In this document: in pieces, positions 1 through 9,261 of the stretch | Numbering within the stretch: the first letter of the stretch is position 1 | Layout: every line of letters begins with the position of its first letter | Assembly: GCA_963920665.1 (NCBI GenBank) | Contig: OY987267.1 | Coordinates: 9,052,001-9,116,000, forward strand | Direction of reading: 5' to 3' | DNA: 64,000 nt | Origin: Straminergon stramineum | Taxonomy: Eukaryota; Streptophyta; Bryopsida; Hypnales; Calliergonaceae | Made by a program: the position numbers and the translations under genes | The notes under the pieces: generated by a model | What the model saw: only the letters and a program-made list of their open reading frames with translations | Told to the model about the DNA's origin: nothing | Database searches by the model: none

Positions 1-341
1 TGTTTAAATGTCTAGGCCACATTCGATGAGCGATAACTTGTTAGAGAGATCACTGAAAGCTTCATTTGAGGTAGAGTTAAGTTTGCTATTGTGTTTCAAA
101 CACCTGCTCAGTGCTTTCTCCAGTTTGTGGATTAGGTTTCAGATTGTAGTTTGCTTTTATTCATTGTCATGATTTGATAGTATCGACGGTTAGTGGATTG
201 TCCCACGGCCCAACGTTGTTCGAGACTGCAAGCTTAGGTTGATTCTTGAAATTAAACATTAAGCAAAGAAAGAGAGAACTCCGAAGTCGACCTTCCTTTT
301 GCGGAAGATTTAACTAGTCTGAATTGCTTGACATTGATGCA

Positions 342-3300
342 GGAAAATCAGAGCACACTTTTCAACAGCAACGAGCACGGTTGGTCCACGGTATTTGGGC
401 GTCCATTAAGAATGTTCACAAAATCTCAAGCAGTCTATTGGTGAACAAATCTCAGTGCAAGCACATTGCAGATCATTTTAAAGTCGTTGGTGATGTACTT
501 AAGAAATTGGGGCTTGGTGAAGATTTTGTTCCTGGCAAGGTCTTGGAGGGCGGTAGCGGCAGCCAGATCAACTTTGATTTTGATGAAACGCGTTTCAACC
601 ACATTGCCGAGACTTTTGAGAAGCAATTCGATGAAGGTGATTCTTTACGGCCAGCTGGAATTGAGTACTCGTCAAGGAAGTTTCAGGAATATGTTCGTGA
701 ACTGCCTGCTATGGATCGTTCCACGAAGGAATCCTTATCCTTGCTATCTAAGATGGATCCGGGTTTTAAGAAATTGGGGGTTGGTGAAGATTTTGTTCCT
801 GGCAAGGTCTTGGAGGGCGGTAGCGGCAGCCAGATCAACTTTGATTTTGATGAAACGTGTTTCAACCACATTGCCGAGACTTTTGAGAAGCAATTCGATG
901 AAGGTGATTCTTTACGGCCAGCTGGAATTGAGTACTCGTCAAGGAAGTTTCAGGAATATGTTCGTGAACTGCCTGCTATGGATCGTTCCACGAAGGAATC
1001 CTTATCCTTGCTATCTAAGATGGATCCGGGTTTTGAGGATTATAGGGCTCAGATGGGCACGAAAATGTATATTGAACCACGATCTGGTTATCGGGTACAG
1101 CACTACCTGGATGAGTTCCTTTATTTTCTGTTTGGAGTATTAAAAGATGGCGAAGATCTAGTGATGTTTCACAAAGGATTGAAAGGACCCAACGATAGGG
1201 TTGTTAAATGGACGGGTATGTCTGGTGAAATGTTTGTCCAGATCCACGAGCTTCTTTACAAGCTTCTCGATTGCTATGCTTGCTTGGAACATTGTGAAGG
1301 CACTGAATTTGCAAGTGGTTATTTATCTGGATCTGATGTTTGCAAAGTTGAATCGATACTTTACTCTTTGAATTCAAATATTCTTCCGGAAATTGCTCTT
1401 CTCGACAATTTTCTCAGTATCGAAATGGCGACCGCGATTGCAAAATTGTTAAAGGAGCCAAATAGTGCCTTGAAGGAGCTATCCATCGAATCATCGCCTG
1501 GGGTTAAGGTTGATCAAGAAGAATTACGCAAGTATCGTTTGATGATCATTGCAGCCCTCAGCAAGAGCGTGGGCTTAGCCAGATTGACTGTCCGTGCTTT
1601 GAATGGGGAAGAAGTGCATGAGTTGTGTAAGAGCCTACGTGCTAACAAGGTTTTGAAGAACTTGGTCATATCAATTGATGGACCTCTTGGAGATATGGAT
1701 GCACTCTATTTGAGTACTACGTTGAAGGAGAACCGAAGCCTCAAGTATTTCGAATTGGAGTTCGACGATGTAAGTGACGATGGTGTTGGTTATTTGGGAG
1801 CAATTTTGTCTGACAGTTCCCTTTCTGGAATTTTTAGATGGAGGCAATCAAGGCGATTCATGAAGTTCGATTTTTCAAAGCATGCCTCGAAGGAGCTGTC
1901 CATCGAATCATCGCCTGGGGTCAGCGTTAATCAAGAAGGATTACGCAAGTATCATTTGATGATCATTGCAGCCCTCAGCAAGAGCGTGGGCTTAGCCAGA
2001 TTGACTATATCAATTGATGGACCTCTTGCAGATATGGATGCACTCTATTTGAGTACTACGTTGAAGGAGAACCGAAGCCTCAAGTATTTCGAATTGGAGT
2101 TCGACGATGTAAGTGACGATGGTTTTGGTTATTTGGGAGCAATTTTGTCTGACAGTTCCCTTTCTGGAATTTTTAGATGGAGGCAATCAAGGCGATTCAT
2201 GAAGTTCGATTTTTCAAATCATGCCTCGAAGGAGCTGTCCATCGAATCATCGCCTGGGGTCAGCGTTAATCAAGAAGGATTACGCCAATACCGTTTGATG
2301 ATCATTGCAGCCCTCAGCAGGAGCGTGGACTTAGCCAGATTGACTGTTCGTGCTTTGAATGGGGAAGAGGTGTATGAGTTGTGTAAGAGCCTACGTGCTG
2401 ACAAGGGTTTGAGGAACTTGGTCATATCAATTGATGGACCTCTTGGAGATATGGATGCAAAGTACTTGAGTACTATGTTGAAGGAGATTCGAAATCTCGC
2501 GATTTTTGAATTGGAGTTCGACGATGTAAGTGACGATGGTGTTGGTTATTTGGGAGCAATTTTGACTGAAAGTTCCCTTTATGGAATTTTTAGATGGAGG
2601 CAATCAAGGCGATTCATGAAGTTCGATTTTTCAAATCATGCCTCGAAGGAGCTGTCCATCGAATCATCGCCTGGGGTCAGCGTTAATCAAGAAGGATTCC
2701 GCCAGTACCGTTTGATGATCATTGCAGCCCTCAGCAGGAGCGTGGACTTAGCCAGATTGACTGTCCGTGCTTTGAATGGGGAAGAAGTGCATGAGTTGTG
2801 TAAGAGCCTACGTGCTAATAAGGTTTTGAAGAACTTGGTCATATCAATTGATGGACCTCTTGGAGATATGCATGCATTCTATTTGAGTACTACGTTGAAG
2901 GAGAACCGAAGCCTCAAGTATTTCGAATTGGAGTTCGACGATGTAAGTGACGATGGTTTTGGTTATTTGGGAGCAATTTCGTCTGACAGTTCCCTTTCTG
3001 GAATTTTTAGATGGAGGCAATCAAGGCGATTCATGAAGTTCGATTTTTCAAAGCATGCCTCGAAGGAGCTGTCCATCGAATCATCGCCTGGGGTCAGCGT
3101 TAATCAAGAAGGATTCCGCCAGTACCGTTTGATGATCATTGCAGCCCTCAGCAGGAGCGTGGACTTAGCCAGATTGACTGTCCGTGCTTTGAATGGGGAA
3201 GAGGTGTATGAGTTGTGTAAGAGCCTACGTGCTGACAAGGGTTTGAGGAACTTGGTCATATCAATTGATGGACCTCTTGGAGATATGGATGCAAAGTACT

Positions 3301-5579
3301 TGAGTACTACGTTGAAGGAGAACCGAAGACTCGAGTATTTCGAATTGGAGTTCGACGATGTAAGTGACGATGGTTTTGGTTATTTGAGAGCAATTTTGTC
3401 TGACGGTTTCCTTTCTGGAATTTTTAGATGGAGGCAATCAAGGCGATTCATGAAGTTCGTTTTATTAAAGCATGCCTTGAATGAGATGTCCATCGAATCA
3501 TCGCCTGGGTTCAGCGTTAATCAAGAAGGATTACGCCAGTACCGTTTGATGATCATTGCAGCCCTCAGCAGGAGATTCGGATTAGACAGATTGACTGTCC
3601 GTGCTTTGAATGGGGAAGAAGTGCATGAGTTGTGTAATAGCCTACGTGCTAACGATGTTTTGAAGAACTTGGTCATATCAATTGATGGACCTCTTGGAGA
3701 TATGGATGCAATCTATTTGAGTACTATGTTGAAGGAGAATCGAAGACTCGAGTATTTCGAAATGGAGTTCGACGATGTAAGTGACGATGGTGTTGGTTAT
3801 TTGGGAGCAATTTCGTCTGACAGTTCCCTTTCTGGAATTTTTAGATGGAGGCAATCAAGGCGATTCATGAAGTTCGATTTTTCAAAGCATGCCTTGAGTG
3901 AGATGTCCATCGAATCATCGCCTGGGGTCAGCATTAATCAAGAAGGATTACGCAAGTACCATTTGATGATCATTGCAGCCCTCAGCAAGAGCGTGGGCTT
4001 AGCCAGATTGACTATATCAATTGATGGACCTCTTGCAGATATGGATGCACTCTATTTGAGTACTACGTTGAAGGAGAACCGAAGCCTCAAGTATTTCGAA
4101 TTGGAGTTCGACGATGTAAGTGACGATGGTTTTGGTTATTTGGGAGCAATTTTGTCTGACAGTTCCCTTTCTGGAATTTTTAGATGGAGGCAATCAAGGC
4201 GATTCATGAAGTTCGATTTTTCAAATCATGCCTCGAAGGAGCTGTCCATCGAATCATCGCCTGGGGTCAGCGTTAATCAAGAAGGATTACGCCAATACCG
4301 TTTGATGATCATTGCAGCCCTCAGCAGGAGCGTGGACTTAGCCAGATTGACTGTTCGTGCTTTGAATGGGGAAGAGGTGTATGAGTTGTGTAAGAGCCTA
4401 CGTGCTGACAAGGGTTTGAGGAACTTGGTCATATCAATTGATGGACCTCTTGGAGATATGGATGCAAAGTACTTGAGTACTATGTTGAAGGAGATTCGAA
4501 ATCTCGCGATTTTTGAATTGGAGTTCGACGATGTAAGTGACGATGGTGTTGGTTATTTGGGAGCAATTTTGACTGAAAGTTCCCTTTATGGAATTTCTCT
4601 CAGATCGAGGAAATCAAGGCGATTTGTCAAGAATTTGCTGGGGCTGTTGATGGCTTATATTGATAAAGAGGAATTTATTTGTTCATCTTTAAACGAGGGT
4701 CAATCCTCTTTCGAAATTTGTCGTCGTGTATACAGAGTACCTTTGCCACTCATGGATGAATTTAATTCTACCCATGCATTACGTGTAATCAAGAAGAACA
4801 ATCATTTTGCCGTCGAATTTTCTTTTTTGGATCAGGATATAAAATGTGCATTACTTGATTCTCTGAAGAAAAACACAATCCAAGTTCTGGGACTTCAGAG
4901 CCGGCCATGGTATGGTCGGGATAATGGCGAATGTCGTGAGGTAGGTGATTGTTTGGAGGCACTACTGGCTGAGAACACCACCCTTGAGGAATTGAAAATT
5001 CATCTTAGTGCGTGGGATAGAGTTTTCGTGAATCATTTGCTGAGGCCCCTAATGGCAGTGAAAGATGAAGAACCTCATGTTCACATCTCCATAAGACAGC
5101 TTCATATTATATTTCTTGATGGTCGAGTGAATTCGTCTACAGAAGTCTCACACAATGAGTTTGCCGAAGTAGTAGAATCTATTGCTAGGATGCTACGCAC
5201 AAACAAGACGCTCAGTCATTTCTCCTTGAATTATGTTTTTTTGAAAACATCTGAGGTATGTGAGATAGTTGATTCTTTGAAGACCAACAAAGCCCTCCAA
5301 GAGTTATGCCTTGATTGCGAAGTGCGCAATGATCCACAGGTGAAAGAAGCGCTTATTGATCTCCTAGTCAACTACAATTTCACCTTAAACACGATAAGCC
5401 TGCGTGGGATTGGCATGGCTATGGATATCAAAACCTTCATGATGAAAGAATTGATGGTTGATACCACAATGACCTCAGGGGGATTAAGGAGCCTTCTTCG
5501 TACCACGTCGAACTCTCCTATTGCGGAAAATGCACAAGATTTGCAGCAGGTTGTTGCACAACTCCCCCCTCATCCGTGA
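342..5579 (+). CDS. LRR protein with N-terminal helical domain and a large tandem repeat array; 5' end incomplete
   Basis: A single open frame of about 1745 codons, closed by TGA at 5577-5579. The frame is blocked by a TAG at 315-317 and has no in-frame ATG before about 710, while a good splice acceptor (gatgcag) ends at 341. I therefore read this as the main or last exon, with the start codon in an upstream exon that I could not place. Layout: a helical N-terminal region (about codons 10-55, motif VNKSQCKHIAD) that resembles the four-helix domain of plant MLKL/HeLo-like proteins (inference); an 89-aa block present twice (501-767 and 768-1034); a helical linker to about 1450; then eight ribonuclease-inhibitor-like LRR units (1482-4598) and a unique LRR tail to the end. 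The repeats are nearly identical at DNA level. The family suggests an immune-receptor-like or scaffold role; no NB-ARC or kinase motif is visible. Confidence 0.82.
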   Translation, partial: GKSEHTFQQQRARLVHGIWASIKNVHKISSSLLVNKSQCKHIADHFKVVGDVLKKLGLGEDFVPGKVLEGGSGSQINFDFDETRFNHIAETFEKQFDEGDSLRPAGIEYSSRKFQEYVRELPAMDRSTKESLSLLSKMDPGFKKLGVGEDFVPGKVLEGGSGSQINFDFDETCFNHIAETFEKQFDEGDSLRPAGIEYSSRKFQEYVRELPAMDRSTKESLSLLSKMDPGFEDYRAQMGTKMYIEPRSGYRVQHYLDEFLYFLFGVLKDGEDLVMFHKGLKGPNDRVVKWTGMSGEMFVQIHELLYKLLDCYACLEHCEGTEFASGYLSGSDVCKVESILYSLNSNILPEIALLDNFLSIEMATAIAKLLKEPNSALKELSIESSPGVKVDQEELRKYRLMIIAALSKSVGLARLTVRALNGEEVHELCKSLRANKVLKNLVISIDGPLGDMDALYLSTTLKENRSLKYFELEFDDVSDDGVGYLGAILSDSSLSGIFRWRQSRRFMKFDFSKHASKELSIESSPGVSVNQEGLRKYHLMIIAALSKSVGLARLTISIDGPLADMDALYLSTTLKENRSLKYFELEFDDVSDDGFGYLGAILSDSSLSGIFRWRQSRRFMKFDFSNHASKELSIESSPGVSVNQEGLRQYRLMIIAALSRSVDLARLTVRALNGEEVYELCKSLRADKGLRNLVISIDGPLGDMDAKYLSTMLKEIRNLAIFELEFDDVSDDGVGYLGAILTESSLYGIFRWRQSRRFMKFDFSNHASKELSIESSPGVSVNQEGFRQYRLMIIAALSRSVDLARLTVRALNGEEVHELCKSLRANKVLKNLVISIDGPLGDMHAFYLSTTLKENRSLKYFELEFDDVSDDGFGYLGAISSDSSLSGIFRWRQSRRFMKFDFSKHASKELSIESSPGVSVNQEGFRQYRLMIIAALSRSVDLARLTVRALNGEEVYELCKSLRADKGLRNLVISIDGPLGDMDAKYLSTTLKENRRLEYFELEFDDVSDDGFGYLRAILSDGFLSGIFRWRQSRRFMKFVLLKHALNEMSIESSPGFSVNQEGLRQYRLMIIAALSRRFGLDRLTVRALNGEEVHELCNSLRANDVLKNLVISIDGPLGDMDAIYLSTMLKENRRLEYFEMEFDDVSDDGVGYLGAISSDSSLSGIFRWRQSRRFMKFDFSKHALSEMSIESSPGVSINQEGLRKYHLMIIAALSKSVGLARLTISIDGPLADMDALYLSTTLKENRSLKYFELEFDDVSDDGFGYLGAILSDSSLSGIFRWRQSRRFMKFDFSNHASKELSIESSPGVSVNQEGLRQYRLMIIAALSRSVDLARLTVRALNGEEVYELCKSLRADKGLRNLVISIDGPLGDMDAKYLSTMLKEIRNLAIFELEFDDVSDDGVGYLGAILTESSLYGISLRSRKSRRFVKNLLGLLMAYIDKEEFICSSLNEGQSSFEICRRVYRVPLPLMDEFNSTHALRVIKKNNHFAVEFSFLDQDIKCALLDSLKKNTIQVLGLQSRPWYGRDNGECREVGDCLEALLAENTTLEELKIHLSAWDRVFVNHLLRPLMAVKDEEPHVHISIRQLHIIFLDGRVNSSTEVSHNEFAEVVESIARMLRTNKTLSHFSLNYVFLKTSEVCEIVDSLKTNKALQELCLDCEVRNDPQVKEALIDLLVNYNFTLNTISLRGIGMAMDIKTFMMKELMVDTTMTSGGLRSLLRTTSNSPIAENAQDLQQVVAQLPPHP
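501..1034 (+). repeat. Tandem 267-bp duplication inside the LRR gene
   Basis: Units 501-767 and 768-1034 each encode 89 residues, starting KKLG(L/V)GEDFVPG and ending SKMDPGF. They differ at only a few bases, for example the codon after DET (cgt in the first, tgt in the second). The unit length is a multiple of three, so the frame is kept. Near identity points to a recent event or ongoing conversion. Confidence 0.95.
1482..4598 (+). repeat. Array of eight 417/339-bp LRR-coding units
   Basis: The anchor tccatcgaatcatcgcc starts at 1482, 1899, 2238, 2655, 3072, 3489, 3906 and 4245. Spacing is 417 bp (139 codons) except after units 2 and 7, where it is 339 bp, because those two units share the same 78-bp in-frame deletion covering the VRALNGEEV...LKNL segment. 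Units 2-3 and 7-8 match each other as a pair better than they match their neighbours, so the array also carries a two-unit higher-order duplication. Unit 8 diverges at about 4598 into the unique tail. Confidence 0.95.
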
Positions 5580-7014
5580 AACATATAATTTTCGATATTT
5601 CTTATGAAAATTCTCAATTCCATGCTTTCCATTTGTAAAATGTGTGACTGATATTGCAACAATAGTAATTTCATTAGGAATTCTGTGATACCTTTTGGTA
5701 TGTAACTCTAATTTGTGTTTCAGTCTGACTTTAAATTTGTAATTGACATAACAATTCTCTTTTCAATCTTTACATAACTGTCGATTGTCATTTATTTAGT
5801 AGTCTTGGTTGACGAGCTTGAGGGGTGCATTGTATTTATGTGTATCTCACTTTGAAGTCGATGTTATTGTGTTGGATTTGTTAGGCTGTTGGAGCACTTC
5901 GTTGTCAATTATAAATTTAAAGTCACTACATAATAAGTAGTGAAAAACAATAACAATTATTTGTAGTACAGAAGTTGTAAAACATGATCATATCCACACA
6001 ATTGGATACATTAATTATTATTTATCTATATAATTTGAAGCCTATAAATCAATAATCTTTCAAAAATTGATTGCAGATTGAATATTTGCAATGTTTACAA
6101 GAATATTTCTCTCTAAAGTTTTAAACGTGGTGACTTTAAAAGTTTTTTATGGTACATATTTATTCAAGTGATTTTTTTGAAGGGTTATCTTTTGAACTAA
6201 AAAATTTATTTTGAGGTGAAACATATTTATACCCATTGAACTACTAAACAATTGCAAGAAAAGGCTTTTTGTTTGGACATATTTGCTTTCAAGTCTGTTG
6301 TTCAAAATTCAAATGCATAGTCAAGAAACACACTTAATGATTGATGTTTTTATTGTAGTCTTGGTGGTTGTATAGAGGAAAGTAATGTTCATAATTCCAT
6401 AACTTCTCTAAAAGTTAGCTTCTCCAAAATTGATGATTTGAGAAAAACCTTTATAAAGTGCTATTTGGAAGAATATTTTGGAATTGGTATACAAATAAAA
6501 GGTGATTGTAGATTTTGAGTTGTAGATTACATTTGTATAGTTAGATTCACTAATACTATCACCAATATTTTTTGATAAATTTTGAAAGGGAAATTTCAAA
6601 ATTCCTTCAAAATACAATTGCAAGAAAAATATTATCATTTTTTGAGTAAAATTTGTTGGAATGGATTTGAAATGAGGTTTTCTTCATCTCTTGACATGGT
6701 GATTTTTTGAAATTTTTTTGTTCTTAAAATCTATGATCTCATTTTTGCAAATCTAGTTTTGAACTAGAGTCAATGCAATTTTGGCTTGGTCAACCACTTG
6801 ACATACTTGGATGAAAGTTATCTTAAGTTATGGAGATACTTTATCAAGTTGTTGTCCTATGCAATGGTTGGATTTGGTGTTACTAGAGTATATATTTTTC
6901 ATAAGGATGAAACTTGAGTTTCAATCTGTTCATTGTCCAAAAAGTGAACTTTAGAGAGCTTCAAGGTTAAAGTATCTCACTTTGAATTCTTTGTTATTAT
7001 AATGGACATCTTAG
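5580..7014. other. AT-rich interval between two plus-strand genes
   Basis: Contains the 3' flank of the LRR gene. A block at 5842-5885 (gtatctcac ... ttaggc) recurs, diverged, at 6972-7016, directly before the next gene. A possible TTAA-type element end (cttcaagg then TTAA) lies at about 6961-6969, but I could not pair it with a left end. No convincing ORF seen. Confidence 0.5.
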
Positions 7015-9168
7015 GCACTTGAAGATCTTAAACTAGAAAAAGGTGAAGGATCAAGAGGAGAGGTGCATGGTTCTTCTGTAACCCCTTGTGAGGAACATCA
7101 AGAAGAGTTGGTTGGAGGATTTCCTAGTAAGCTTGAAGTAGTATGCAGATTTAAAAGCAAGCTTGAGGTAAGTAACATTCATGGGATTCTTTGTCTTAAT
7201 TTGAGATTACATTTCTATATCCTTATTTTTCATCTATATTTGAAATAAATTAAGTATTATGACTTTCTTGTGATTTTGTAGTCATTTAAATTTTCTAATT
7301 AAGCCATTTTTTAAAGATTAATTCATAAATTATGAATTTTTTTGCAGATGGAATTTGATCAATCTCCACAAGAAAAAGATTTGGTTGTCAAAAGGGTTAA
7401 AAGTTTACAAGAAGATTTTGGAAGTCAAATATTTCGGTTTATCGATTCTGTTGACTTTCGAGCTCCTCTTGATGTGCAACATATGTATTCTCAAAGAGAA
7501 ACAATTGGAATATGTCAAACCTTTTCAACAAATACAGGAATTGGAGAGGAGTTGCAAGCAAAAGATTCCATACAATATGGCATTGTACAAGACCATTTAA
7601 CTGGAGCATATTATTTTGAGAGTGACAAAGCATCAAACCTTGTCAAACCAAACCTTGACAAGTCAACCGGTGTTATTGGAGTGAAAGTGACGTCTACAGA
7701 AGTACATGTCGAAATTATGTGGGAGGATGGGAGTTATTACTTTGGAGCATTGGAAGATTTTTCTTATGACCTCAAGCTTGATGTTAACAAGCAATGTGCT
7801 CTTGAAGCATTTGGAGACCTTAAAGGAGCACATTTTCTTAAAACTCGTGGCCTCAAATGTAGTCCCCTTCTTGTCATTGCGCTTGCAATGGCAATTCGTA
7901 AAAGGGGATTAGCTTTGATGTGGAGTAATGGCAAGGGGCATATTGAAATTAATTCAATACTTCCTTTTGTACAACCTATGGAAGTAGAAGTATGGGAATG
8001 CCAAATCCTATTTGGTGGTGATATCAATCAACTTGGGGAGACTGTGGAATGGGGCATGAATCAATTTGATAGTAATCATGCTTCTTCGAGTGGGGTTCAT
8101 AGGGATAACCAATGTCAAGTTCTATTGGAACATTATGTGGACCGAAACATACAAGTTTCGAATAGTTCCAATGATACTTCCAGGGATATTTGCCCTTCCA
8201 ACAAGGTTAATGATGCTTCTAGTTACACTCGGAGATGCGCAGATTTGAGTGCAGCATTGAATGCTGGAGCACAAAATAAGCAAAAATGGAGTATTGCAGT
8301 TAAAGTTCTTGGTAGTGGAGGAGATATTGGTTTTGACAAACAAAATTCTAAAGGCAAAAAGGTTGAGGATCAAGCATTTGAGATGATGCAGGAGTTGTAT
8401 TGGGAAGAGAAAGGAGGGTATATCATTGGCAAACTTGATGATAGACATGAATTGCTTGAGGAAAAGTTGTATCAAGGTTCACTTTATGCTGAACGTGACC
8501 TTAACTATTTGGTAGTTTATGATGGTCGTACAGCAAGTCATGTTAGTATATATTGGGTTAAGGAACAGGTTGATGAGCCAAGGCTTGAGTTGGAATGGAT
8601 TACAGACATTTTTATCAAAGAGGGGCCGGAAAAGATCAAATCCATATTTAAAGGACTAAAAGGGGAGACATTGGAAGTCACAAGAACAGGCACTCAATTT
8701 CTTGAAAATCCATCACAACAACAATCAAAAGGATTTATGAAGTGGTTCAGAAATCACTGTTCAAACAAGGGTAGTTGCCAAGGCAATGCACTTCAAATGG
8801 TCTCTAAATTTGAGGATCATGTTCATCCTATATTGGAGGATCGTTCCAATGATGAATGGGAGCATATTGTTGGTCTCCAACCTAATATTTGTTCTAATAA
8901 ATGTTGGTGGAAGGCTTCCTATATGCAAGCAATTACCTACTCAAGAACCAGATATTCATCTGGCCTTCTATTGTCAACTCACACAAGTGAGGAGTATGGT
9001 TTAAAATGGGGAAGTTGTAAAAGAAAATCTAGACTTCATGGATTAGACTATGTGCATAGATCAAGTGCTATCAAATCTTGTGGGAAATTTTCCAAACCTC
9101 CTCAATCATTGTCTCCAAAATGGCATGACATGATTCATTGGGGTGGACTAAAAGAAACCTTAGTTTAA
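7015..9168 (+). CDS. Two-exon gene for an unrecognised protein of about 657 aa or longer
   Basis: Exon a runs to 7167 (codon GAG) with donor gtaagt at 7168; the intron ends with tttttttgcag at 7347; exon b runs 7348-9168 with stop TAA. Both sides are phase 0, so the frame joins cleanly. Exon a is open back to 7015, where a tctta|g acceptor follows a TAG at 7012-7014, and it has no ATG. Either an upstream exon is missing or translation starts at the ATG at 7348 (606 aa). I do not recognise the family. It is mostly soluble, rich in acidic and tryptophan-containing strands (WEDGSYYFG, IYWVKEQVDE), with a Cys/Trp-rich C-terminal part (NICSNKCWWK, MIHWGGLKE). Its 3' side abuts the large dispersed repeat, so a mobile-element origin is possible. 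Nothing in the fold is assigned. Confidence 0.6.
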
Positions 9169-9261
9169 TTTACAGAACGTGGTCACATATTGCTTCATCA
9201 TTTGTCCCCTCAAATCATCATACGTTGACTTTGAGGTTGAAGGCAAGATCAATATTGTAGA

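Noticed and set aside
324..341. Non-ATG start of the LRR frame at 324
   Set aside because: The codon is TTG and a strong splice acceptor ends at 341, so these 18 bases are more likely the end of an intron.
466..1143. 225-codon frame overlapping the start of the LRR gene in another frame
   Set aside because: It repeats the same 267-bp duplication and is a frame shadow of the LRR coding sequence, with no domain of its own.
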